Counted from the first letter of the stretch, positions 1 to 5,955 are shown. The stretch is 6,737 nucleotides of DNA from an uncultured Clostridia bacterium (GCA_946613955.1 CAMOGC010000091.1:1-6737), one strand, 5' to 3'. Numbers and translations are program-made. The notes: generated from the letters alone by a model not told the origin.

Positions 1-175
1 GGCCGGGGAGTGTGGTTATTATAGAATCGGATTGTAACGGATATAGGAGTAGGAGGAAGAGCTGGAAGTAACCGAGGGATAGGAAAGTCGGGGCAATATC
101 GCTGCAGGCGCGGAAGAAGGGGAGGACATTCTCCTGTGTTTCCAGAGCGGAGCAGGAGAATCGGTGCTTTTTCAT
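1..175 (-). CDS. Possible partial hypothetical protein, start of a gene leaving the left edge
   Basis: An open frame starts at an ATG (173-175) that overlaps the aroQ stop codon as ATGA, and it runs without a stop to the window edge (58 codons). It begins MKKHRFSCSALETQEN and then has a hydrophobic stretch around residues 28-46 (FLSLGYFQLFLLLLY), which could be a membrane segment. I do not recognise a family. In its favour are the 4-nt stop/start overlap with aroQ and the fact that no other minus-strand frame here has a start codon. Against it, there is no clear Shine-Dalgarno (only CTGGGGC before the ATG), the last third has A/T-rich third codon positions unlike the aro genes, and a perfect 9-bp inverted repeat sits inside it, as expected if this were untranslated trailer. 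It could equally be non-coding sequence downstream of aroQ. Confidence 0.3.
   Translation of the reverse strand, partial: MKKHRFSCSALETQENVLPFFRACSDIAPTFLSLGYFQLFLLLLYPLQSDSIITTLPG
128..161 (-). terminator. Hairpin just downstream of aroQ, possible weak terminator or 3'-end structure
   Basis: ATTCTCCTG (128-136) and CAGGAGAAT (153-161) are a perfect 9-bp inverted repeat with a 16-nt loop, starting 10 nt after the aroQ stop. On the minus strand the sequence that follows is pyrimidine-rich (GTCCTCCCCTTCTTCC) but not a run of T, so it is not a canonical intrinsic terminator. On the plus strand a run of five T follows a few bases after the stem, but no plus-strand gene ends here. It could be a weak terminator, an mRNA-stabilising 3' structure, or chance if the edge open frame is coding. 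Confidence 0.3.
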
Positions 176-612
176 GCCCCAGGGCAAAGCAGGTTTTTCA
201 GGAAGAGCAGGGCCTGGCGGTAGCCCTCGAAGCCCAGGCCCATGATGGTTTTGACGCAGGCGGCGCGGATATAGGAAACCTGGCGGAAGGCTTCCCGCTT
301 CGTGACATCGGACAGATGCACCTCCACGGTCGGGAGGCCGACGGCTTTGACCGCGTCCAGCAGGGCCACGCTGGTATGGGTATAGGCGCCGGGATTGATC
401 ACGATACCGTCGTATACGCCGTAGGCGGCCTGGATATGGTCCACCAGGTCGCCTTCGTGGTTGGACTGGAGGCAGACGACCTCCAGGTCCTCATCTGCGG
501 CGGTTTTGTCAATAAAGGCCAGAAGATCCCGATAGGTCTGGGCTCCGTAGATTTCCGGCTCGCGGATGCCGAGCATATTCAGATTCGGACCGTTCAAAAC
601 TAAGATTTTCAT
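172..612 (-). CDS. aroQ: Type II 3-dehydroquinate dehydratase
   Basis: The enzyme dehydrates 3-dehydroquinate to 3-dehydroshikimate, step three of the shikimate pathway, in the cytosol; the type II family forms dodecamers. The protein has 146 residues, normal for the family. Conserved features are NGPNLNMLG (7-15), REPEIYG (17-23) with Arg17 and catalytic Tyr22, INPGAYTHTS (72-81) with Asn73 and His79, EVHLS (97-101) with His99, and FRQVSY (109-114) with Arg110. Against the M. tuberculosis enzyme (Arg19, Tyr24, Asn75, His81, His101, Arg112) these all line up with a constant offset of two. The ATG at 612 is chosen because AAGGAG (620-625) lies 7 nt upstream; an in-frame ATG at 636 would add eight unconserved residues. 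It is the last aro gene, separated from aroE by a 230-nt gap. The symbol aroQ here is the dehydratase, not the AroQ-class chorismate mutase. Confidence 0.97.
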   Translation of the reverse strand: MKILVLNGPNLNMLGIREPEIYGAQTYRDLLAFIDKTAADEDLEVVCLQSNHEGDLVDHIQAAYGVYDGIVINPGAYTHTSVALLDAVKAVGLPTVEVHLSDVTKREAFRQVSYIRAACVKTIMGLGFEGYRQALLFLKNLLCPGA

Positions 613-650
613 GGGGGAACTCCTTCCATTTGCCATTGCGCGAGGATACG

Positions 651-674
651 GTATCCGGCGCTTTTTCCGGATAC
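651..674 (-). promoter_or_regulatory. Hairpin in the probable aroQ leader
   Basis: GTATCCGG (651-658) and CCGGATAC (667-674) form a perfect 8-bp inverted repeat with an 8-nt loop, 26 to 39 nt upstream of the aroQ ribosome binding site. Overlapping copies of GGATAC/GTATCC (644-649, 651-656, 669-674) and GGATAT-ATCC (675-684) allow alternative pairings. On the transcribed strand it would sit at or just after the start of a transcript made from the candidate promoter at 686-694. It could be a 5' leader stability hairpin or a protein-binding palindrome; no known riboswitch class is recognised. Confidence 0.35.
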
Positions 675-685
675 GGATATATCCT

Positions 686-694
686 TGTATAGCA
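686..694 (-). promoter_or_regulatory. Candidate extended -10 promoter for aroQ
   Basis: Read on the minus strand these bases are TGCTATACA, which matches the extended -10 consensus TGnTATAAT at all but one position. No good -35 hexamer lies at 17 nt; the nearest partial match, TTAAGT, is 19 nt upstream, as would be tolerated with an extended -10. It lies in the AT-richer gap in front of aroQ, about 75 nt before the start codon, giving a short leader that would contain the 651-674 hairpin. The assignment rests on sequence match only. Confidence 0.35.
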
Positions 695-842
695 TTCGAT
701 AGTCAGCTGGACTTAAAACATGACTCAAAGCCTTGAAATCATGGATGTTGAATGATCCAGTCATTTCAGGAACGCTGTACCAGGGACTTCCGGCGGGATC
801 CTTTTTTCCTGGACAGCATCCGTTTGACATCGGATGGAAACG

Positions 843-1592
843 TCAGCGCAGCTCCTGCTCATAGACCCGATTCATAAGGGCGTCGGAAACGGGTACGCCG
901 GTAAAGAGCTCCGAGGAGCGGCAGGCCTGGGCGACCAGCATATACAGCCCGTTCACAGCCGGGAGGCCCAGGGAGCGGGCCTGGCGCATGAGAAGGGTTT
1001 CCGTCGGATTATAGATGATATCCAGAACCCCCTTCAGGCGGGGCAGGCGCGTCAGATCCAGCGGGGAGGCGTCCGTATGGGGGAACATGCCGACGGGCGT
1101 CGTATTGACGACGAAGGCGGCGTCCGGATGGCGGGCCTCCAGGTTTTCATAGTTATCCGGGCCGGAGCGGCTGATGACCGCCGGCCGGGCGCCGAGGGAA
1201 GCCAGGGCGCAGCAGACGGAGACAGAGGCGCCGCCGCTGCCGAGCACCAGCGTTTCCTGCCCGGAAAGATCCATGCCGGAACGGCGGACCATGGCCTGGA
1301 AGCCGAAGACATCGGTGTTATCCCCATAGAGGGTGCCGTCCGGCCGGCGGACGATGGTGTTAACGCTGCCGATTTCGCGGGCGACGGGGGAAAGCTCATC
1401 CAGATAGGGCAGCACCGTCTTTTTATAGGGAATGGTGACATTCAGCCCGTGCCAGAAGGGATCGGCCAGAAAGGCGGGGAGGGCTTCCTCCGGCATCTCA
1501 TAGAGACGGTATTCATAATTCCCCAGCTGGGCGTGGATTTCCGGGGAACGGCTGTGGGACAGGGTTTTGCCCAGCAATCCGCATTTCAGCAT
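843..1592 (-). CDS. aroE: Shikimate dehydrogenase (NADP-dependent)
   Basis: The enzyme reduces 3-dehydroshikimate to shikimate with NADPH, step four of the pathway. The protein has 249 residues, slightly shorter than E. coli AroE (272). The N-terminal substrate domain shows SHSRSPEIH (12-20, shikimate-contacting serines 14 and 16), NVTIPYKK (51-58) with catalytic Lys57, Asn78 in SVNT, and GDNTD (90-94) with catalytic Asp94; the Lys-Asp spacing of 37 equals that of E. coli Lys65/Asp102. The Rossmann part has GSGGAS (118-123) followed by ISRSG (140-144), whose Arg-Ser sits where the NADP-phosphate-binding Arg-Thr lies in E. coli. VNTTPVGM, IIYNPTET and the C-terminal Gln of VAQA follow. The start is fixed by AAGGAGG (1597-1603) 4 nt upstream. 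It overlaps the aroC stop by 7 nt (ATGCTGA), which suggests translational coupling. Confidence 0.96.
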   Translation of the reverse strand: MLKCGLLGKTLSHSRSPEIHAQLGNYEYRLYEMPEEALPAFLADPFWHGLNVTIPYKKTVLPYLDELSPVAREIGSVNTIVRRPDGTLYGDNTDVFGFQAMVRRSGMDLSGQETLVLGSGGASVSVCCALASLGARPAVISRSGPDNYENLEARHPDAAFVVNTTPVGMFPHTDASPLDLTRLPRLKGVLDIIYNPTETLLMRQARSLGLPAVNGLYMLVAQACRSSELFTGVPVSDALMNRVYEQELR

Positions 1593-2659
1593 GGGGCCTC
1601 CTTCCGCCGGCCCAGCCAGGCATCCAGGATCGCGAGGGCCGCCGCAGCCTCCACGCAGGGAACCGCCCGGGGAACGACGCAGGGATCATGCCGGCCGGGC
1701 ACCCGGAGGGCCGTTTCCGTTTGGGTCGGAAGATGGACGCTGCGCTGCTCCAGGGCGATGGAGGGGGTGGGCTTGAAGGCCGCCCGGAAGACCAGGGGCA
1801 TGCCGTCGGTAATGCCGCCGAGGATGCCGCCGGCGTGATTGGTGGCGGTGATGACTTCGCCATCCCGAAGCGCAAAGGGATCGTTATTCTCGCTGCCGGA
1901 GAGGGACGCCGCGGCAAAGCCTTCGCCGAACTCCACGCCCTTGACGGCGGGGATGCCGAAGACCAGGGCGGCGAGACGGTTTTCCATGCCGCCGAAGATC
2001 GGGTCTCCCAGGCCGGCGGGCAATCCCTCCGCCACGCATTCCACAATACCGCCGACCGAATCGCCGGCGGCTTTTTTTTCGGCGATCAGGGCCCGCATGG
2101 CTTCGCCCCGGGCGTCGCTGACCGTTGGAAAGGGCTTTTCGGAGACGGGAGAGGTGAATTCGCCCTCATCCCGGACGCCGCCGACGGACAGAATACGGGC
2201 GCGGATCCGAATTCCGTGGGCGGCAAGCACCTGCAGGCAGACGCCGCCGGCCACGCAGAGGGGCGCCGTCAGCCGGGCGGAAAAATGGCCGCCGCCGGCC
2301 GCGTCCTGGAATCCATGGTATTTGACGGAGGCGGTATAATCCGCGTGGCCGGGGCGGGGCGTTTCCCGCAGGGCGGCGTAATCGGCGGAGCGGGTATCCG
2401 TATTGCGAATCAGCGCCGTCAGGGGAACGCCGCAGGTTTTCCAGCCGACCAGGCCGGAAACAAACTCCGGCAGATCCGCTTCCCTGCGAGGCGTGGACCA
2501 GGCGTTTTGCCCCGGGGCCCGGCGGGCCAGGAAGGCGGCCAGGCGATCAGGGTCAATTTCAAAGCCCGCCGGCAGGCCCTCCAGGGTCATGCCGACGGCG
2601 GGGGAATGGGACTGGCCAAAGAGGGTCAGCCTCAGGTTTTCACCAATGGAAGAGCTCAT
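1586..2659 (-). CDS. aroC: Chorismate synthase
   Basis: The enzyme removes phosphate from EPSP in an anti-1,4-elimination to give chorismate, the branch point to Phe, Tyr, Trp, folate and other products; it needs reduced FMN. The protein has 357 residues, normal for the family. Signature regions are FGQSHSPAVGMTLEG (14-28) with catalytic His18, RPGHAD (102-107) with catalytic His105, GGGHFSARLTAP (122-133), ENND (257-260), NHAGGILGGITDGMP (274-288), KPTPSI (296-301), and GRHDPCVVPRAVP (322-334). The first signature is GQSHS instead of GESHG, and GGGHFS replaces the common GGGRSS; I recall such variants from Clostridia. The ATG at 2659 is chosen over an in-frame ATG at 2815 because AAAGGAGG (2665-2672) precedes it by 5 nt and the protein then begins at the conserved block; the longer form would overlap aroA. 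It follows aroA by 28 nt and overlaps aroE by 7 nt. Confidence 0.97.
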   Translation of the reverse strand: MSSSIGENLRLTLFGQSHSPAVGMTLEGLPAGFEIDPDRLAAFLARRAPGQNAWSTPRREADLPEFVSGLVGWKTCGVPLTALIRNTDTRSADYAALRETPRPGHADYTASVKYHGFQDAAGGGHFSARLTAPLCVAGGVCLQVLAAHGIRIRARILSVGGVRDEGEFTSPVSEKPFPTVSDARGEAMRALIAEKKAAGDSVGGIVECVAEGLPAGLGDPIFGGMENRLAALVFGIPAVKGVEFGEGFAAASLSGSENNDPFALRDGEVITATNHAGGILGGITDGMPLVFRAAFKPTPSIALEQRSVHLPTQTETALRVPGRHDPCVVPRAVPCVEAAAALAILDAWLGRRKEAPC

Positions 2660-2687
2660 GGGGGCCTCCTTTGATCCGCCGGCCTTG

Positions 2688-4202
2688 TCAGAGAGCGGAG
2701 AAGATTTGCCAGAAGCCGGGGAAGGATTTCGAGACGCAATCCGGGTTCTGGAGGGTGACGGGATGATCGCAGACGGCGGAGGCCACGGCGGCGGACATGG
2801 CGATCCGATGATCATTCGCGGAGGAAACTGTTCCGCCCCGGAGGGAGGGAACGCCGTCGATCACAAGGCCGTCCTCCGTTTCCCGGACGTTGGCGCCCAG
2901 GCCGGAGAGCAGAGCGGCGGTGGTTTTCAGCCGATCCGATTCCTTCAGGCGAAGGCGCTCTGCATGGCGGATAACGGTTCGGCCTTCGGCCACCGAGGCC
3001 ACCACCGACAGCACCGGGATCAGGTCCGGAATGGCGGAGGCGTCGATTTCGACGCCGCGGAGCTTTTTCCGGCGGACGAGGACGTCATCTTCGGAAACGG
3101 TGACCCGGGCGCCGAAGGCGGCCAGCAGATCCAGCACCTTTTTATCCCCCTGGCGGGAGAGAAGATTCAGTCCCCGGATGGAGACGCCCTTCCGGCACAG
3201 GGCCCCCAGGCAGAGGAAGAAGGCGGCGGAAGACCAATCGCTTTCCACGGTAAAATCCGCTTCCGCGGGCGGGGAGACGGCCTGACCACCCAGGCGGTAG
3301 CGGAAGCCTTCTTTTTCGAAGGGAACACGGAAAAGGGAGAGGGCGTCCTCCGTCATGGCAATATAATCGGCGGACTCAACGGCGCCGGAGACGGACAGGG
3401 TTGAATGGCCGGAAAGCAGCGGCAGGGCGAAAAGCAGTCCCGAAACATACTGGGAGGAAATGTCGCCGGGGATTTCGTATACCCCGGGAGAGAGCCGGCC
3501 GGAGCAATAGAGGAGGCCGCCTTCCTTCCGGAGGGCCATCCCGTGATTCACCAGCAGATCCCAGAGGGGCTGGAGGGGACGATCCGGCAGGCGGCCCTCC
3601 ATTTGGAAAACCGCGGGAACGCCCAGGGCTCCCACCACAGGCAGCAGGAAGCGCAGCGTGGAACCGCTTTCTCCGCAGGGGAGAAGAGAGGCGGCATCCG
3701 GGAGTTCGGGATCCGAGGCAGAGATGGCCGGCGACTCAACGGGGGAAGCCTCCGAGGGAGAGGCAGCGAAGATCGGGGAGAAATCCTCGGACGCGGCGGC
3801 GAGTTCCGGGCCGGAGACCTCCGAAGAAGACGATGGGGACGGGGAGGGATCCGCAGGCTTTCTGGTTATGACAGCCCGAACGGCAATACGATCCCCTTCC
3901 ACACAGATGTCCGCTCCGAGGGCGTTCAGGCAGGCGACCGTGGCCTCGATATCCCGGGAAATGCCCGCGCAGCGAAGCACGCAGGGCTTCCCGAAGAGCG
4001 CCGCGCAAATCAGCAGACGATGGGCGCGGGATTTGGAGGCGGGCACGACCGCGGTGCCGGAACGGGCAATGGGCGGGAGGGTCCATTCCAGCGGGGGATC
4101 CGGCCGGAGGTTTTCCGGACAGAAGATATCCAGGGTACGGAGAAGGCCCGCGCTCTTCTCCGCCAGGCGCTGTTCATACAGGGCGAGTTCTTCGTCGGTC
4201 AT
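2688..4202 (-). CDS. aroA: 5-Enolpyruvylshikimate-3-phosphate synthase with N-terminal extension and low-complexity insert
   Basis: The enzyme transfers the enolpyruvyl group of PEP to shikimate-3-phosphate. The protein has 504 residues (E. coli 427). The core is intact: PASKSRAHR (54-62) with Lys57, Ser58 and Arg62; GESGSTLRF (177-185), the PEP/phosphate loop; Arg204; SSQYVSGLL (249-257) with Gln251; SDWSSAAFF (321-329); IPDLIP (391-396) with catalytic Asp393; LKESDRL (419-425) with catalytic Glu421 and Arg424; NDHRIAMS (463-470) with Arg466; and Lys492 in SKSFPGFW. Spacing from Arg204 to Arg466 matches E. coli (Arg124, Gln171, Asp313, Glu341, Arg386). Two additions are unusual: about 35 residues before the core (MTDEELALYEQRLAEKSAGL and onward), and about 50 Ser/Pro/Ala/Glu-rich residues (about 116-171) before GESGST. 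The start overlaps the aroB stop as ATGA and has a good ribosome binding site. Third-position G/C bias continues through the insert, so a frameshift artefact is unlikely. Confidence 0.95.
   Translation of the reverse strand: MTDEELALYEQRLAEKSAGLLRTLDIFCPENLRPDPPLEWTLPPIARSGTAVVPASKSRAHRLLICAALFGKPCVLRCAGISRDIEATVACLNALGADICVEGDRIAVRAVITRKPADPSPSPSSSSEVSGPELAAASEDFSPIFAASPSEASPVESPAISASDPELPDAASLLPCGESGSTLRFLLPVVGALGVPAVFQMEGRLPDRPLQPLWDLLVNHGMALRKEGGLLYCSGRLSPGVYEIPGDISSQYVSGLLFALPLLSGHSTLSVSGAVESADYIAMTEDALSLFRVPFEKEGFRYRLGGQAVSPPAEADFTVESDWSSAAFFLCLGALCRKGVSIRGLNLLSRQGDKKVLDLLAAFGARVTVSEDDVLVRRKKLRGVEIDASAIPDLIPVLSVVASVAEGRTVIRHAERLRLKESDRLKTTAALLSGLGANVRETEDGLVIDGVPSLRGGTVSSANDHRIAMSAAVASAVCDHPVTLQNPDCVSKSFPGFWQIFSAL
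3690..3857 (-). other. Sequence encoding the Ser/Pro/Ala/Glu-rich insert of AroA
   Basis: These codons specify AroA residues about 116-171. The composition is almost entirely Ser, Pro, Ala, Glu and Asp with no basic residue after Lys115, and includes SPSPSSSSE (120-128) and SPSEASPVESP (148-158). The run looks intrinsically disordered and PEST-like. The number of residues between catalytic-site Lys57 and the Gly of GESGST is 123, against 74 in E. coli (Lys22 to Gly96), so about 49 residues are added in the N-terminal domain. I see no exact tandem nucleotide repeat; short SPxE and SExS motifs recur only loosely. Confidence 0.8.
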
Positions 4203-5263
4203 CCGGCAACACCTCCCAGGCGGAGCCAGCGAACAAGATCCCCGGAGGGAACGGGCTGAATCCGGCAGCGGCCGACGGCCTCCGGAACGATGAGGCGGAC
4301 GGTATGACCGACGGCCTTTTTATCGTTCAGGGCGGACCGGGCCATGGCTTCCGCGGACCAGGAAACCTCCGTCGGCAGACCGTATTGGCGAAGGAGGGAC
4401 AGAAGCGCATCCCGATCCGCGGCGGGCAGGATGCCCTGGGCGCAGGCGGAGCGGGCCATGATGGCCATCCCCATGGCGACGCCCTGCCCATGAAGGATGG
4501 AGAAGCCGGAAAGGGCCTCCGCCGCGTGGCCAAAGGTGTGGCCGAAATTCAGCATCATGCGCAGACCGGTATCGAATTCATCCTTCAGGACATAATCCCG
4601 CTTCATTTCCACGCAGGTTTGAATGACCGTCTCCGCCTGATCGGCGACGGGGGTTTCCGCCAGGGACGCGGCGAAGGAGGCGCTGCCGATCATGGCGTAT
4701 TTGATGATCTCCGCGCAGCCGCAGCGGTATTCCTCCGGGGGAAGGGTTTTCAGCGTATCCGGATCGCAAAGGACGAGGGAGGGCTGATAAAAGCAGCCCA
4801 CCTGGTTTTTGCCTCCGGCCAGATCCACCGCGGTTTTGCCGCCGACGGAGGAATCCACCATGGCCAGAAGGGTGGTCGGAATCTGGATAAAAGGGATTCC
4901 CCGCTGATAGGTGGCGGCGGCAAACCCGCCCAGATCCCCGACGACACCGCCGCCCAGCGCCACCAGCACGTCCCCCCGGGTCAGGCGGCGGGCGCACATC
5001 TCCTCCAGCACCTGATGCCAGGTTTCCACGGTTTTATGGGGCTCCCCGTGGGGCATGACGAAGGAAGAGACGGCAAAGCCCGCCGAGGAGAGGGAATCGG
5101 CGACGGTTTTTTCATACAGGGGGGCAACGTGGTCGTCCGTCAGGAGGAAGGCGGTTTCCGCCTTCGGGCAGACGGCGCGGAGCTTTTCGCCGGCGGCGGA
5201 AAGCAGTCCCCGGGCCATCAGAACGTCATAGGGCCGGGAAGCGGGGATCGGAATCGTGCGCAT
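4199..5263 (-). CDS. aroB: 3-Dehydroquinate synthase
   Basis: The enzyme converts DAHP to 3-dehydroquinate using NAD+ as a catalytic cofactor and a divalent metal, normally zinc. The protein has 354 residues, the usual length. Visible motifs are GEPHKT (73-78), the NAD-binding GGGVVGDLGGFAAATYQRG (104-122), IPTTLLAMVDSSVGGKTAV (128-146), GGKNQVGCFYQP (150-161), CAEIIKYAMI (183-192), NFGHTFGHA (239-247) and ILHGQGVAMGM (256-266). The metal ligands Glu185, His242 and His258 keep the 57 and 16 residue spacing of the Aspergillus nidulans domain (Glu194, His271, His287). The start has AAAGGAGG (5273-5280) 9 nt upstream. It is the first aro gene of the group, 125 nt after the MBL gene, and its stop overlaps the aroA start by 4 nt. 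Confidence 0.97.
   Translation of the reverse strand: MRTIPIPASRPYDVLMARGLLSAAGEKLRAVCPKAETAFLLTDDHVAPLYEKTVADSLSSAGFAVSSFVMPHGEPHKTVETWHQVLEEMCARRLTRGDVLVALGGGVVGDLGGFAAATYQRGIPFIQIPTTLLAMVDSSVGGKTAVDLAGGKNQVGCFYQPSLVLCDPDTLKTLPPEEYRCGCAEIIKYAMIGSASFAASLAETPVADQAETVIQTCVEMKRDYVLKDEFDTGLRMMLNFGHTFGHAAEALSGFSILHGQGVAMGMAIMARSACAQGILPAADRDALLSLLRQYGLPTEVSWSAEAMARSALNDKKAVGHTVRLIVPEAVGRCRIQPVPSGDLVRWLRLGGVAG
4210..4217 (-). promoter_or_regulatory. Ribosome binding site that fixes the extended aroA start
   Basis: On the minus strand these bases read GGGAGGTG, 7 nt before the aroA ATG at 4202 and inside the last codons of aroB. Together with the ATGA stop/start overlap they support translation beginning at the long N-terminus rather than at a later start nearer the conserved core, so the roughly 35-residue extension is probably real. 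Confidence 0.75.
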
Positions 5264-5388
5264 TCGGGGATTCCTCCTTTTGATGGACGGCGAAGACCAT
5301 GGAAGGACGACGGGAGCCGTTTATCGCGCGGGGGAATGATTCCGCCTTTTCGGAGGGCTGGCGGAAGGCCGCGGATTCAGGCGGCAGG
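5264..5388. other. Intergenic region between the MBL hydrolase gene and aroB
   Basis: This 125-nt gap contains an inverted repeat TTCCGCC/GGCGGAA (5340-5346 and 5360-5366, 13-nt loop) with an overlapping alternative TCCG/CGGA (5341-5344 and 5351-5354). On the minus strand no T run follows, so this is not a standard terminator. I find no convincing promoter; the best AT-rich match, GATAAA, lacks a -35 partner. The aroB ribosome binding site occupies 5273-5280. Whether aroB has its own promoter or is read through from trmB cannot be decided from the sequence. Confidence 0.45.
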
Positions 5389-5955
5389 TCAGTCGTCGTG
5401 GCCGGGATGAATGATCAGCGTATGGGAGAAGGGGAGCAGGCGGCGGAGGGACGCCATCATGGCCTGCTCGCTGCCGCCGGGAAGATCCGTACGCCCCCAG
5501 CCATGGCGGAAAAGCGTATCGCCGGTAAACAGATCATCACCGATCCGATAACAGACGCCGCCGGGGGTATGCCCGGGCGTATGCAGCACCAGGAAGGAAA
5601 GACCGGCCGCCCGCACGATGTCCCCTTCGGCCACATAGTCCGTGGCCGGGGGAGCGGTTACGTCCACCCCCAACAGGGATCGGCCGGCGTTCAGATGCCC
5701 ATCGGCAAGCATGGGGGCGTCCAACAGGTGAATATACAGGCGGGTATCCTCGCCCATCAGCTCCCGGACGGCGCCGATATGGTCAAAATGCCCATGGGTC
5801 AGGAGGATGGCGTCAATCCGGCGGGCCCCGACGGCCTTCCGGATCCGGCCGGCCTCGGCGCCGGGATCGATGAGGACGCAGTCGTCCCGGGATTCATCAT
5901 AGACGAGATAGCAATGGGCCTCCAGAAGGCCTACGGGGATCGTTTCGATCTTCAT
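5389..5955 (-). CDS. MBL-fold metal-dependent hydrolase, glyoxalase II-like
   Basis: This is a metallo-beta-lactamase-fold protein of the small hydroxyacylglutathione hydrolase-like group; it probably hydrolyses a thioester or similar ester, but the substrate is not predictable. The protein has 188 residues. THGHFDH (53-59) supplies His54, His56, Asp58 and His59; HTPGHTPGG (125-133) supplies His129; TGDTLF (144-149) supplies the bridging Asp146; and PGH (184-186) supplies His186, so a full two-metal site is present. It ends two residues after the last ligand (PGHDD), whereas relatives I recall continue for about 15-20 residues with a TT...E..NP(F/Y) tail. AAGGAGG (5961-5967) lies 5 nt before the ATG. 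It follows trmB by 56 nt. Its link to the aro genes is positional only; a general thioesterase or detoxification role is the default guess. Confidence 0.88.
   Translation of the reverse strand: MKIETIPVGLLEAHCYLVYDESRDDCVLIDPGAEAGRIRKAVGARRIDAILLTHGHFDHIGAVRELMGEDTRLYIHLLDAPMLADGHLNAGRSLLGVDVTAPPATDYVAEGDIVRAAGLSFLVLHTPGHTPGGVCYRIGDDLFTGDTLFRHGWGRTDLPGGSEQAMMASLRRLLPFSHTLIIHPGHDD

Larger units (their letters stand above)
613..842. other. Intergenic region between aroE and aroQ, more AT-rich than its surroundings
   Basis: This 230-nt gap is visibly richer in A/T than the flanking genes. It holds a 6-bp inverted repeat CATCCG/CGGATG (817-822 and 831-836) just after the aroE stop, CCAGG/CCTGG arms (780-784 and 808-812), a candidate promoter, a perfect 8-bp hairpin, and the aroQ ribosome binding site. 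None of the structures is followed by a T run on the minus strand, so no convincing terminator closes the aroE transcript. A 73-codon open frame (609-830, minus) crosses the gap and ends in ATGA overlap with aroQ, but it lacks a ribosome binding site and its third codon positions are unlike those of the neighbours. I saw no T-box signature. Confidence 0.6.

Noticed and set aside
780..812. CCAGG/CCTGG arms around an A/T run as a terminator for aroE
   Set aside because: The stem is only 5 bp with a loop of over 20 nt, and on the minus strand the homopolymer is A, inside the loop, so it does not fit an intrinsic terminator.
609..830. 73-codon minus-strand open frame in the aroE-aroQ gap with ATGA overlap to aroQ
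   Set aside because: No Shine-Dalgarno before its ATG, third codon positions much more A/T-rich than the neighbours, no recognisable motif, and it overlaps the candidate promoter and hairpin. It is short enough to be chance.
613..842. T-box or other tRNA/amino-acid-sensing leader in front of aroQ
   Set aside because: No T-box sequence of the AGGGTGGNACCGCG type is present on the minus strand, and there is no antiterminator/terminator pair with a T run.
4080..4202. AroA N-terminal extension as a fused chorismate mutase or shikimate kinase fragment
   Set aside because: About 35 residues is far too short, and there is no P-loop (GxxGxGKT/S) and no chorismate mutase LR..ID..D pattern.
5340..5366. 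TTCCGCC/GGCGGAA inverted repeat as a terminator between the MBL gene and aroB
   Set aside because: No T run follows on the minus strand and the loop is 13 nt; it is noted in the intergenic entry but not called a terminator.
834..5410. Long plus-strand open frames antisense to the whole aro cluster (834-1838, 1688-2674, 2403-3404, 3405-4259, 4304-5410)
   Set aside because: They mirror minus-strand genes with unmistakable conserved motifs; their translations are Gly/Arg/Ala-rich with no family features, and GC-rich third codon positions are known to generate such antisense frames.
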